64,000 bases of DNA, from assembly GCF_963975415.1 (NCBI RefSeq), contig NZ_CAXBGN010000002.1, positions 558,001 to 622,000 on the forward strand. The letters run 5' to 3'. The number at the start of each line of letters is the position of its first letter. The stretch's first letter is position 1. A program made the translations under genes and the position numbers. Positions 24,776 through 33,833 of the stretch are shown here, one piece after another. The notes beneath the pieces were generated by a model. That model was not told the DNA's origin. It saw nothing but the letters and a program-made list of their open reading frames with translations, and made no database searches. Origin of the DNA: Kriegella sp963975415. Lineage in GTDB: Bacteria; Bacteroidota; Bacteroidia; Flavobacteriales; Flavobacteriaceae.

Positions 24776-25702
24776 ATGGGCAAGCTTTTGATTGTTGGCA
24801 CAGTTGCTTTTGATGCCATTGAAACTCCCTTTGGGAAAACAGATAAGATTTTGGGCGGCGCAGCTACTTTTATTGGTCTCGCAGCTGCACAGTTCGGATT
24901 GGATTCGGCTATTGTTTCAGTCGTTGGAGACGATTTTCCTTCCGATTACCTTAAACTTCTAAAATCTAAGAACATTGATATTTCTGGCCTTAAAATAGTA
25001 AAGGGTGGAAAAACATTTTTTTGGAAAGGCAAGTATCACAATGACATGAATACTCGGGATACCTTGGCAACGGAACTTAATGTTTTGGCTGATTTCGACC
25101 CTGTTGTTCCTGAAAATTATAATGATGCCGAAGTCGTTATGCTCGGAAACTTACACCCAAACATTCAATTAAGTGTAATAAACCAAATGAAAAAACGACC
25201 AAAGTTAATCATATTGGATACCATGAACTTTTGGATGGACAATAGTTTGGACGAATTAAAGAAAGTCATTCAACATATAGATGTAATCACCATTAATGAT
25301 GAGGAGGCCCGACAGCTGACCGGGGAATACTCCTTAGTTAAGGCTGCGGCCGAAATACAACAAATGGGTCCGAAATATGTAGTAATAAAGAAAGGTGAGC
25401 ACGGGGCACTGCTTTTTCATAAAGAAAAGGTGTTTTTTGCGCCCGCACTCCCCTTAGAAGAGGTTTTTGACCCGACCGGCGCCGGAGACACCTTCGCAGG
25501 TGGTTTTGCAGGGTATCTGGCAGCAACCGATAACATATCATTTAATAATTTAAAGAATGCCGTTATCCATGGGTCGAACTTGGCTTCCTTTTGTGTTGAA
25601 CGTTTCGGTACCGAACGGATGCAAGAGCTAGATAGAAAAGAAATTGACAAAAGGCTGCATCAATTTAAGGCCTTGACACAATTTGATATTGAATTACAAT
25701 AA
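24776..25702 (+). CDS. PfkB-family sugar/nucleoside kinase
   Basis: A 308-residue ribokinase-like enzyme. The first PfkB signature (GGAATFIGLAAAQFG, 27-41) and the second (DPTGAGDTFAGGFAGYL, 232-248) are present, with D238 as catalytic base and the anion hole GAGD. VVGDDFPSDYLKLLKSKNID matches the lid/substrate region. It phosphorylates a sugar or nucleoside with ATP. In Bacteroidota this gene usually precedes the long PurF, as here, which hints at a nucleoside or ribose substrate. The start is supported by the -7 element at 24748-24755. Confidence 0.9.
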   Translation: MGKLLIVGTVAFDAIETPFGKTDKILGGAATFIGLAAAQFGLDSAIVSVVGDDFPSDYLKLLKSKNIDISGLKIVKGGKTFFWKGKYHNDMNTRDTLATELNVLADFDPVVPENYNDAEVVMLGNLHPNIQLSVINQMKKRPKLIILDTMNFWMDNSLDELKKVIQHIDVITINDEEARQLTGEYSLVKAAAEIQQMGPKYVVIKKGEHGALLFHKEKVFFAPALPLEEVFDPTGAGDTFAGGFAGYLAATDNISFNNLKNAVIHGSNLASFCVERFGTERMQELDRKEIDKRLHQFKALTQFDIELQ

Positions 25703-25707
25703 TATAT

Positions 25708-25731
25708 GCCCTGATAAATCGGGGCTTTTTT
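25708..25731 (+). terminator. Probable terminator between the PfkB kinase and PurF-like genes
   Basis: GCCCTGAT at 25708-25715 can pair with ATCGGGGC at 25718-25725 (one G-U pair, the inner pairs opening to form the loop), followed by six Ts. It is short but well placed, 5 bp after the kinase stop. Confidence 0.5.
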
Positions 25732-25747
25732 AATTTACTATAGAAAA

Positions 25748-27646
25748 ATGAGCGACGCTATTAAGCACGAATGTGGAATCTCAGTGATACGGTTGTTAAA
25801 GCCTTTGGAATACTACAAAGAAAAGTATGGCACCGCCTTTTACGGGGTCAATAAAATGTACTTGATGATGGAAAAGCAGCACAATCGTGGCCAAGATGGT
25901 GCGGGCTTTGCCAGTATTAAGTTGGATATGACAGCGGGTGAGCGCTATATGAGTAGGGTACGTTCAATCGAAAAGCAACCAATTCAAGACATTTTCGCCC
26001 AAATAAACGAACGTGTCAACAAGGCTTTTGTAGAGCACCCCGAATACAAAGAGAATGTTGCGCTACAGAAGAAAAACATTCCCTATATCGGCGAAGTTTT
26101 ACTCGGTCATGTAAGGTATGGTACATTTGGCAAGAACAGCATTGAAAGTGTACACCCGTTTCTCAGGCAAAATAACTGGATGCATCGCAACATTATTGTC
26201 GCGGGTAATTTTAACATGACCAATGTGCATGAACTTTTCGACAATCTGGTGCAATTAGGGCAGCACCCTAAAGAAATGGCTGATACAGTGACCGTAATGG
26301 AAAAGATAGGTCATTTTCTTGATGATGCCGTTGCTAAACTATACAAGCAAATTAAAAAAGAGGGTCATACCAAACAAGAGGCTTCGCCTATAATTGCCGA
26401 CCGACTAAAGGTAGCTAAGATTCTTAGGCGTGCTGCCAAAAACTGGGACGGCGGTTATGCTATGGCCGGTTTATTGGGCCACGGTGACGCCTTTGTCCTC
26501 AGAGATCCGGTCGGTATCAGACCTACCTATTATTACAAAGACGATGAAGTGGTTGTGGTAGCATCGGAAAGACCAGCGATACAGACCGTCTTTAATGTCA
26601 AATATGAAGAAATCAAAGAACTGGAACCAGGTCATGCCATCATCATCAAAAAAAATGGCAATGTTACCTTTAATCAGATACTCGAACCGGTAGAACGCAA
26701 AGCTTGCTCTTTTGAACGCATCTATTTTTCTCGAGGGAGTGACAAAGAAATCTATCAAGAACGCAAAGAGTTAGGAAAACTTCTTTTCCCCCAGATATTG
26801 AATTCCATAGACAACGATATAAAAAATACAGTTTTCTCGTACATTCCAAATACTGCCGAAACGTCGTTTTTCGGTATGGTGAAAGAGGCACAAAACTATT
26901 TGAACAAGAAGAAAGAAGAACAAATACTTGCCATAGGTTCTCAAATCACCAGCGAGCAACTTCATGAAATACTAGAAGTACGCCCCCGTATTGAAAAAGT
27001 GGCTATTAAAGATGCCAAACTACGTACGTTCATTACCCAAGACAGCAGTCGTGACGACCTAGTGGCACATGTTTACGACATCACCTATGGGTCAGTGAAG
27101 AAAGGTGACAATCTGGTTATCATCGATGATAGCATTGTACGCGGCACGACCCTAAAGAAAAGTATTCTTAAAATACTAGATCGATTGGATACGAAAAAAA
27201 TAATTGTCGTATCATCGGCTCCTCAGATTCGATACCCAGATTGTTATGGTATCGATATGGCCAAACTTGAAGATTTTATTGCTTTTAGGGCGGCATTAGC
27301 CTTGCATCAAGAAAATGGGACCCAACAACATATCGATAAGATATACCAAAAATGTCTAGAACAAGTAAACTCAAAGGACCAAGATGTCATCAATTATGTT
27401 AAAGAATTTTATGCTCCTTTCTCGGCCTTAGAAATTTCTAAGAAAATTGGTGAACTTTTAAGTCCGGCTGATATAAAGTCAGAAGTACAAATTATTTATC
27501 AAACCATTGAAAATCTGCACCTTGCTTGTCCTAAGAATTTGGGAGATTGGTATTTTACCGGTAACTACCCCACCCCTGGTGGAAATCGGGTTGTCAATAA
27601 AGCCTTTATCAATTTTTATGAGGGAAAAAACGAACGAGCCTACTAA
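25748..27646 (+). CDS. Long-form amidophosphoribosyltransferase
   Basis: A 632-residue PurF-like enzyme, well above the usual 450-510. After a short propeptide, cysteine 9 (HECGIS) is the N-terminal nucleophile of the glutaminase domain. QHNRGQDGAGFAS and HVRYGTFGKNS supply glutamine-site residues. The PRPP-binding loop VIIDDSIVRGTT lies near 454-466. The extra length comes from insertions such as YIPNTAETSFFGMVKEAQNY and a C-terminal extension. Bacteroidota commonly carry this long form beside a normal PurF, so it may be a paralogue. It transfers glutamine ammonia to PRPP in the first step of purine synthesis. Confidence 0.88.
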   Translation: MSDAIKHECGISVIRLLKPLEYYKEKYGTAFYGVNKMYLMMEKQHNRGQDGAGFASIKLDMTAGERYMSRVRSIEKQPIQDIFAQINERVNKAFVEHPEYKENVALQKKNIPYIGEVLLGHVRYGTFGKNSIESVHPFLRQNNWMHRNIIVAGNFNMTNVHELFDNLVQLGQHPKEMADTVTVMEKIGHFLDDAVAKLYKQIKKEGHTKQEASPIIADRLKVAKILRRAAKNWDGGYAMAGLLGHGDAFVLRDPVGIRPTYYYKDDEVVVVASERPAIQTVFNVKYEEIKELEPGHAIIIKKNGNVTFNQILEPVERKACSFERIYFSRGSDKEIYQERKELGKLLFPQILNSIDNDIKNTVFSYIPNTAETSFFGMVKEAQNYLNKKKEEQILAIGSQITSEQLHEILEVRPRIEKVAIKDAKLRTFITQDSSRDDLVAHVYDITYGSVKKGDNLVIIDDSIVRGTTLKKSILKILDRLDTKKIIVVSSAPQIRYPDCYGIDMAKLEDFIAFRAALALHQENGTQQHIDKIYQKCLEQVNSKDQDVINYVKEFYAPFSALEISKKIGELLSPADIKSEVQIIYQTIENLHLACPKNLGDWYFTGNYPTPGGNRVVNKAFINFYEGKNERAY

Positions 27647-27748
27647 CATTTTTGTTCCTAGTCGGAAATTCTTACACTTTATCGATAATCCATGCCTTTT
27701 ATCGGGTTTATAGGCGCAACGAATTTAACACCATTATTTTTGAGCTTG

Positions 27749-27824
27749 CCATAGCATAAGTAGGTTAAGTTCATGGTAAGATTTGGGGCAAAAAAGGTGG
27801 AGACTTCTCCACCTTTTTTATTTT
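27749..27824 (+). ncRNA. Tandem small RNA, copy 1
   Basis: A -7 element TATTTTTG at 27735-27742 precedes the unit by 6 nt. The RNA begins CCATAGCATAAGTAGG, continues with TTAAGTTC and GGTAAGATTTGGG, and ends in a terminator with stem GGTGGAG / CTCCACC flanked by A and T runs. CCAT at the start can pair with ATGG at 27773-27776. The 5' domain of about 41 nt is nearly identical in all four copies, while the stem differs. I do not recognise an Rfam family. Confidence 0.7.
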
Positions 27825-28007
27825 AGACATCTGCCGTTAAAGAAAATGGTTTAAGCACCTACTTCCCTTTGACCAAATTATCAAATACTAAAAATACAAA
27901 TTGAACTTTTCTTCTTTTTAAATTCCTTGGCGAACCGTTCAACAAAGGAATGTGTCTTTCAACAAAGAAATTTATGAAAGCGCGTAGAATGCCCTATTTT
28001 TGGAGGA

Positions 28008-28080
28008 CCATAGCATAAGTAGGTTAAGTTCATGGTAAGATTTGGGGAAAAGACGGGGCAGCGCTCCGTCTTTTTATTTT
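28008..28080 (+). ncRNA. Tandem small RNA, copy 2
   Basis: TATTTTTG at 27995-28002 lies 5 nt before the unit. The 5' domain is identical to copy 1 up to GATTTGGGG. The terminator stem is GACGGGGC / GCTCCGTC (one G-U pair) with an AGC loop and a T run ending at 28080. Confidence 0.7.
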
Positions 28081-28214
28081 GCACCTATTTCCTATTTACT
28101 CGTAGCTCGTATTCCCTCATTACTAAGCTTTCCATCAATTACCTTTCAACCATAGATTAGGGTGTTCATCTAAAACTTTTTTCCCTGGGCCTTCTTCGTA
28201 TTATTTTTGGAGGA

Positions 28215-28289
28215 CCATAGCATAAGTAGGTTAAGTTCATGGTAAGATTTGGGGAAAAAGACGGGGTGTTGCCCCGTCTTTTTATTTTT
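28215..28289 (+). ncRNA. Tandem small RNA, copy 3
   Basis: TATTTTTG at 28202-28209 lies 5 nt before the unit, and the GAGGA between box and unit is shared with copy 2. The 5' domain is identical to copies 1 and 2. The stem is GACGGGG / CCCCGTC with a TGTTG loop, followed by TTTTTATTTTT. Confidence 0.7.
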
Positions 28290-28418
28290 CTACTTCCATT
28301 AATTAACAAGGTTTTCCTCACTTTTCAATAAAGAGAACCATCTTTTTTTTAGGGTTAACCACATAAAATTTCTTAAAATTCCTTTTTTATTTCCCGTAAT
28401 ACCAGTAATTTAGCATTG

Positions 28419-28494
28419 CCATAGCATAAGTAGGTTAAGTTTATGGTAAGATTTGGGACGAAAAGGGTGGAGATTTCTCCGCCCTTTTCTATTT
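28419..28494 (+). ncRNA. Tandem small RNA, copy 4
   Basis: The -7 box is TAATTTAG at 28406-28413 (one mismatch). The 5' domain has one change (C to T at 28442, outside the CCAT/ATGG pair). The stem is AAAAGGGTGGAG / CTCCGCCCTTTT, with a T-G pair where copy 1 has T-A. The T run is interrupted by a C. Confidence 0.65.
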
Positions 28495-28626
28495 ATAACC
28501 CACTCTTAGTCAATACAATTCGGTTTAAAACTCTCATCGTATTTTTCCCAGAAACCCAAAACCGCAATAGCAATACAGTCTTTCGAATGATCATCATTTA
28601 GCGAGGATCGTATTACCCAATAAAAA

Positions 28627-28653
28627 AAGGTGCTCAAAAAACTTGAGCACCTT
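28627..28653 (-). terminator. Terminator downstream of sodA
   Basis: AAGGTGCTCAA at 28627-28637 pairs with TTGAGCACCTT at 28643-28653. Read leftwards it ends in a run of seven Ts, 27 bp after the sodA stop. Confidence 0.85.
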
Positions 28654-28679
28654 CCCACAAAAAAGTTTCAATTCTACTT

Positions 28680-29288
28680 TTATTTGTTTTCTTCATACAA
28701 TTCAGAAACCTTGTCCCAATTGATAACATTAAAAAATGCATTGACATAATCAGGTCGTCGGTTCTGATAATTGAGGTAATATGCATGTTCCCATACATCT
28801 AAACCTAAAATAGGATGCCCGGCACAACCTGTGTCAGGCATTAGCGGATTATCTTGATTAGGAGTGGAACAAATTTCCAATTTACCTCCTTTATGCACAC
28901 AAAGCCATGCCCACCCAGATCCAAAACGGGTGCCTGCCGCTCCACTAAACTCGTCTTTAAAGCTTTCGAACGAACCAAAAGCTTCGTTGATGGCATCGGC
29001 CAACGCCCCGGAAGGAGCACCACCACCATTAGGAGACATGATTTCCCAAAACAGGGAGTGGTTGTAAAAACCACCTCCATTGTTTCGAACAGCTCCGTTC
29101 GACATATCTAAACCAGTCAAAATAGCGTCTATCGATTTACCTTCCAAATCGGTTCCGGCAATAGCACCGTTCAGTTTAGTAGTATATCCATTGTGATGCT
29201 TCGTATGATGTATTTCCATAGTTCTTGCATCAATATGTGGTTCCAATGCATCATAGGCATAGGGTAATTTTGGTAATTCAAAAGCCAT
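28680..29288 (-). CDS. Superoxide dismutase [Fe/Mn]
   Basis: A 202-residue cytosolic enzyme that converts superoxide to oxygen and peroxide. Metal ligands are in place: H27 (TMEIHHTKHH), H77 (FYNHSLFW), D164 and H168 (LDVWEHAYYL). WLCVHKGGKLEI and FGSGWAWL are typical of the family. Which metal it prefers cannot be told safely. A -7 element TAAATTTG reads leftwards from 29331 to 29324. It is monocistronic with its own terminator, and the small-RNA array lies directly downstream in opposite orientation. Confidence 0.96.
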   Translation of the reverse strand: MAFELPKLPYAYDALEPHIDARTMEIHHTKHHNGYTTKLNGAIAGTDLEGKSIDAILTGLDMSNGAVRNNGGGFYNHSLFWEIMSPNGGGAPSGALADAINEAFGSFESFKDEFSGAAGTRFGSGWAWLCVHKGGKLEICSTPNQDNPLMPDTGCAGHPILGLDVWEHAYYLNYQNRRPDYVNAFFNVINWDKVSELYEENK

Positions 29289-29406
29289 AATTATATGTTT
29301 TTAAGTTATAAAAAAGTGATTCTCAAATTTACATTTTTTAACAAACATATTCCGCTAATAATTTGTTAAGAACTGTGCTATATTGTGTATTTTGCAACAA
29401 AAATTG

Positions 29407-32400
29407 GTGCAAAACACGCCCTTCATAATTTATAACGCTTCAGCGGGTTCGGGTAAGACGTACACTCTTACTAAAGCGTATCTTAAAATCGCCCTGACCT
29501 CTCAAAAAAAATTTCAAACCATATTGGCCATTACCTTCACCAATAAGGCGGTAAACGAAATGAAAGGCCGTATTCTAGACAGTCTTTTCCATTTTTCCCA
29601 AGAAAACACACCCCAGAAGAGTAAAAACATGTTCAATGATCTATTAATAGATCTGAAGATTTCACCCTCCGACTTACGCGAAAAAAGCAAAAGAACTTTA
29701 AAAGACATTCTCCACAACTATGCTTTTTTCGACGTTTCGACCATTGATAAGTTCACGCATCGCCTTATTCGAACTTTTGCCAAGGACTTAAAACTCCCAC
29801 AAAACTTCGAACCTGTTGTCGATACGACACTCCTACAAGAAGAAGCGGTAGCCCGTGTGATTCAAAAAGCCGGCATCGACGAAGCATTGACTGAGGTATT
29901 AGTCGATTTTGCACTTGAAAAGACCGATGACGATCGCAGTTGGGATGTTGCTTTCGACTTGAATGAGATTAGCAAGTTGCTGTTTAATGAAAACCACGTG
30001 CCACATCTCGATAAAATTAAAAACAGGAACCTAGCTGACTTCATTGGATTAAAATTAAAGATTAAGGCGCAGTTAGAAAGTATTGAGCTCAAAGTTATCG
30101 AAAACGCGAAATCAGCGCTAGATTTCATTTCCGAACAAGGATTGGATTCAACGGACTTTCCGCGACAGACACTTCCAAATCATTTTAAAAAAGTAAGGGA
30201 TTCAGAATTTGAACCCAGCAAGCTCTATAATAATCAATTGGAACAGAATTTAAGAGCTGGCAAAATTTTAAAAGCCGGTTTAATTCCGCCCGAAACACTC
30301 GTGGGGCCATTACTAGAGACCTACTTAAACATTAAGCATCTGATTTACCAGCGTTCCTTTCTAAAAAACGCCTATCAAAACGTTGTGCCGCTTACGGTCT
30401 TAAATGTAATTCAAAAAGAGCTCAATGCTATCGGAGATGAACAAGACCAGATTCCACTTTTCAAATTCAACCATATTATATCCAATGAAATAAAGAACCA
30501 GCCCGCACCCTTTATCTATGAACGTCTTGGCGAAAAATACCGTCATTATTTTATCGATGAATTTCAAGACACTTCAGAAATGCAATGGAACAACCTAGTG
30601 CCGTTGGTCGACAACGCATTAACCAGTCTTGATGACCAAGGAAAGATTGGGTCTTTATTTTTGGTCGGTGATGCCAAACAAGCCATTTATAGATGGCGCG
30701 GCGGAAATGCCGAACAGTTTTTAGGACTGGTCAACCAAAGGGCAAATCCGTTTGTAATCAACCCAAGCACTGAAAACTTACCGGTCAATTACCGAAGCCA
30801 CGAAGAAATCATAAAATTCAACAATGATTTCTTTAGCTCAGTGATTTCTTTTCTTGAACGCCCCGAATACCACCACCTTTTCGCCAAAGGCAATCAGCAA
30901 AGGTATAATAGCAAAAAAGGAGGTTTCGTTCAGCTTGATTTTATTGAAAAAGAGGACGACAAACCAATAGACGAAAGGTATTGCCTGGCCACCCTCGAGA
31001 TTATACACAATACCGTCAATAAAAATTATGTTTATAACGACATCTGTATTCTAGTACGCAGCAATAGCAAGGGTGTTTTGTTAGCCAATTATTTGACACA
31101 GCAAGAGATTCCCGTTATTTCATCGGAAAGTCTTTTGTTGGCCAGTAGCTCCAAAGTGCGGTTTCTAATTCATCTGTTGTACTATGGAGGCAAAGGTCAC
31201 GAGTCTGAACTGGCCTACGAGATATTATCATTTTTATCAGCTAAACAGACCATTAATAGACACCTCTATATTTCATCTCACCTTGAAGATCTGAAGTCAC
31301 TGCTAAAAGAAACGTACGACTTCGATATTGACCAAATAAAACAACATTCGGTCTACGATGCCTTTGAACTTGCTATAAAGCAGTTTGACCTTGCCCCTGA
31401 GTCGGATGCCTATATTACATTTTTGATGGATGTTGTTCTGGAAGTTGAGCAAAAAGAAGGCGGCAATGCACAATCGTTCTTAGACTATTGGGAAAAGAAG
31501 CAGGACAAATTGGCAATTACTGCCCCAGAAAACATGAACGCCGTTCGCATTATGACCGTTCATAAGTCTAAAGGGTTGGAGTTTCCAATTGTTATTTTCC
31601 CATTTGCCAACATGGATATGTTTCGCAGAAACGATAAAAAACTATGGTTGCCAGTGGATAGTACGGCTTATCACGGATTTGATGAAGTACTGGTGAACGA
31701 AAAGTCGGAGGTTACCGAATACAGTGATGTTGCAAATACTATATTTGAAGAAGAAGAGCAAAAAATGGTCTTAGATGCCTTTAACGTACTCTACGTAGCC
31801 CTAACAAGGGCGGAAAAGGCCCTGTTTGTTCTCACAGAAAAAGAAATCAACAAAAGCGGAGATCACAACATCAAGCACTATTCAGGACTCTTTATACATT
31901 ACTTGAAAGAGTTAGGGGTTTGGGAAGATTCAAAAAACCAATATACCTTTGGTGACTTAAACATGGCCCAATTGGAGAAAGGTCTGCTTACAAAACCCCA
32001 GACATCTATTCCACATTATTATACCCATAAAAATCGCCCTAGTTTCAATATCATAACCCGCTCAGGCGTCTTATGGGATACGCAACGCGAAGAAGCGCTT
32101 TTTCGTGGAAACCTTATACATTATATATTAGGGCTCATAGAAACAGAAAAAGATGTCGACAACTCCTTTAGTGATTTAATTCGGAATGGAGATATTACGC
32201 CCGATGAAAGTACTGCTCTAAAATCACGAATAAAAAAAATCATAAAACACCCTAAACTATATCCTTATTATCAAGAAGGAAATACGATTCTTAATGAAAA
32301 AGACATTTTGACCGAAACAGGAAGTCTCTTACGCCCAGACCGAATTGTAATAAAAGGAAAAAAAGCCACCATAATCGATTACAAAACCGGAAAGAAAAAC

Positions 32401-32517
32401 GCTAAACATCATGAACAAATATATGCATACGCATCGGCCTTGGAAACCATGGGATATCTTGTAGAAAACAAAATCATTGTATATATTGAAGAAAACGTAA
32501 CACCAGAATTTATATAG
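29407..32517 (+). CDS. AddA/RecB-like UvrD-type helicase-nuclease
   Basis: A large SF1A helicase, about 1036 residues, with Walker A ASAGSGKTYTLTKAY near the N-terminus, ITFTNKAVNEMKGRI (motif Ia), FIDEFQDTSEMQW (motif II), GDAKQAIYRWRGG (motif III) and LYVALTRAEKAL (motif VI). The C-terminal RecB-type nuclease has RPDRIV and IIDYKTGKK. It should pair with the AddB-like protein at 35252 for double-strand break resection. There is no ATG. I chose GTG at 29407, which places the protein start right before the helicase. TTG codons at 29383, 29392 and 29404 are alternatives. The overlapping short frames are shadows. Confidence 0.9.
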   Translation: MQNTPFIIYNASAGSGKTYTLTKAYLKIALTSQKKFQTILAITFTNKAVNEMKGRILDSLFHFSQENTPQKSKNMFNDLLIDLKISPSDLREKSKRTLKDILHNYAFFDVSTIDKFTHRLIRTFAKDLKLPQNFEPVVDTTLLQEEAVARVIQKAGIDEALTEVLVDFALEKTDDDRSWDVAFDLNEISKLLFNENHVPHLDKIKNRNLADFIGLKLKIKAQLESIELKVIENAKSALDFISEQGLDSTDFPRQTLPNHFKKVRDSEFEPSKLYNNQLEQNLRAGKILKAGLIPPETLVGPLLETYLNIKHLIYQRSFLKNAYQNVVPLTVLNVIQKELNAIGDEQDQIPLFKFNHIISNEIKNQPAPFIYERLGEKYRHYFIDEFQDTSEMQWNNLVPLVDNALTSLDDQGKIGSLFLVGDAKQAIYRWRGGNAEQFLGLVNQRANPFVINPSTENLPVNYRSHEEIIKFNNDFFSSVISFLERPEYHHLFAKGNQQRYNSKKGGFVQLDFIEKEDDKPIDERYCLATLEIIHNTVNKNYVYNDICILVRSNSKGVLLANYLTQQEIPVISSESLLLASSSKVRFLIHLLYYGGKGHESELAYEILSFLSAKQTINRHLYISSHLEDLKSLLKETYDFDIDQIKQHSVYDAFELAIKQFDLAPESDAYITFLMDVVLEVEQKEGGNAQSFLDYWEKKQDKLAITAPENMNAVRIMTVHKSKGLEFPIVIFPFANMDMFRRNDKKLWLPVDSTAYHGFDEVLVNEKSEVTEYSDVANTIFEEEEQKMVLDAFNVLYVALTRAEKALFVLTEKEINKSGDHNIKHYSGLFIHYLKELGVWEDSKNQYTFGDLNMAQLEKGLLTKPQTSIPHYYTHKNRPSFNIITRSGVLWDTQREEALFRGNLIHYILGLIETEKDVDNSFSDLIRNGDITPDESTALKSRIKKIIKHPKLYPYYQEGNTILNEKDILTETGSLLRPDRIVIKGKKATIIDYKTGKKNAKHHEQIYAYASALETMGYLVENKIIVYIEENVTPEFI

Positions 32518-32526
32518 AACCAAATT

Positions 32527-33720
32527 ATGTACGGAAAAATTAAAGAACACTTACAGCAAGAGCTGGCTACCATTAAAGAAGACGGTCTTTTTAAACAAGA
32601 GCGCATTATTACCACACCCCAAGCAGCAGTAATCAAAATTTCAACTGGTGAGGAGGTCATTAACTTTTGTGCGAACAATTATCTTGGACTTTCTTCACAC
32701 CCCGATGTTATTCAAGCGGCCAAAGACACCATGGATACTCATGGCTTCGGCATGTCGTCGGTACGCTTTATATGTGGCACCCAAGATATTCACAAAGAAC
32801 TAGAACAAAAAATAGCCGATTTCTACGGTACTCAAGATACCATCTTATACGCAGCGGCATTTGACGCCAATGGCGGAGTTTTCGAACCCTTATTAACAGC
32901 TGCTGACGCCATAATTTCTGATTCCTTAAACCACGCATCAATAATTGATGGGGTTCGTCTGTGCAAGGCCAAAAGGTATCGCTATGCAAATAGCGATATG
33001 GCAGATCTTGAAAAACAACTACAACAAGCCAATGCCGACAATGCCCGTTTTAAAATTATCGTGACCGATGGGGTATTTTCTATGGATGGCCTTGTAGCCC
33101 CATTAGATAAGATATGTGATCTTGCAGACACATACGATGCTATGGTTATGATCGATGAATGCCATGCTACCGGTTTTATAGGTGAGACCGGCCGAGGAAC
33201 TTTGGAAGAAAAAAACGTTATGGGGCGCATCGATATTATTACAGGTACACTAGGCAAGGCTCTTGGTGGCGCAATGGGTGGATACACGACCGGAAAAAAA
33301 GAAATTATCGAGCTATTGCGACAACGTTCGCGACCTTACCTCTTTTCCAATTCTTTGGCACCCGCCATTGTAGGAGCATCAATCAAGGTATTCGATATGT
33401 TACAGAACGATACCTCCTTGCGCGATAAACTTCAAGAGAACACTGAATATTTTAAGAAAGGTATGAAAGAAGCAGGGTTTGATATCATTGATGGAGACTC
33501 GGCAATTGTTCCCGTAATGCTCTACGACGCCAAGCTTTCTCAACAAATGGCCAACCTACTTTTGGAACAAGGAATCTATGTAATCGGATTTTTCTATCCC
33601 GTGGTTCCGAAAAATAAAGCTCGAATACGGGTACAACTTTCAGCAGCCCATGAAATTTCTCATCTTGATAAGGCGATAAATGCGTTCACAGCCGTAGGAA
33701 AAACATTAAAAATCGTTTAA
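32527..33720 (+). CDS. kbl: Glycine C-acetyltransferase (2-amino-3-ketobutyrate CoA ligase)
   Basis: A 397-residue PLP enzyme of the alpha-oxoamine synthase family that interconverts glycine plus acetyl-CoA with 2-amino-3-oxobutyrate in threonine breakdown. NFCANNYLGLSSHPDV at 45-60, GFGMSSVRFICGTQ near 77-90, MIDECHATGFIG near 208-219 and the PLP lysine in ITGTLGKALGGAMGG near 238-252 are clear. The start codon lies 9 bp after the AddA-like stop, so co-transcription is likely. No threonine dehydrogenase is in the window. Confidence 0.94.
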   Translation: MYGKIKEHLQQELATIKEDGLFKQERIITTPQAAVIKISTGEEVINFCANNYLGLSSHPDVIQAAKDTMDTHGFGMSSVRFICGTQDIHKELEQKIADFYGTQDTILYAAAFDANGGVFEPLLTAADAIISDSLNHASIIDGVRLCKAKRYRYANSDMADLEKQLQQANADNARFKIIVTDGVFSMDGLVAPLDKICDLADTYDAMVMIDECHATGFIGETGRGTLEEKNVMGRIDIITGTLGKALGGAMGGYTTGKKEIIELLRQRSRPYLFSNSLAPAIVGASIKVFDMLQNDTSLRDKLQENTEYFKKGMKEAGFDIIDGDSAIVPVMLYDAKLSQQMANLLLEQGIYVIGFFYPVVPKNKARIRVQLSAAHEISHLDKAINAFTAVGKTLKIV

Positions 33721-33768
33721 GTGCGCAAAATTTCCTACGTATTGTGTTAAAAAAAAAAGGAAATTGAT

Positions 33769-33799
33769 TTTGTTAATAATATTTAACAACTTACATTTG
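33769..33799 (+). promoter_or_regulatory. Canonical Bacteroidota promoter of the OmpA-family gene
   Basis: TTTG at 33769-33772, a 19-bp spacer and TACATTTG at 33792-33799 match the -33/-7 consensus of the phylum. The ATG at 33834 follows 34 bp later. Confidence 0.8.
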
Positions 33800-33833
33800 C
33801 GACTAATAAACACTTAAACTTAAAAATTTGAAC

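Larger units (their letters stand above)
27647..28679. other. 1-kb region without protein genes holding a tandem small-RNA array
   Basis: Between the PurF-like gene and sodA there is no credible protein gene. The stretch holds four copies of a 73-76-nt unit, each with promoter-like and terminator sequences. The units start at 27749, 28008, 28215 and 28419. The spacers between units are AT-rich and not alike. The array is followed by the sodA terminator near 28627. Confidence 0.8.

Noticed and set aside
24594..24791. 65-residue frame before the PfkB gene
   Set aside because: It runs into the PfkB start and covers its -7 promoter box, with no recognisable domain.
27772..28494. Short frames starting MVRFG in each small-RNA copy
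   Set aside because: All four copies start ATG GTA AGA TTT GGG, but the frames diverge at the terminator and end at different lengths, so the conservation fits RNA rather than peptide. A dual role is not excluded.
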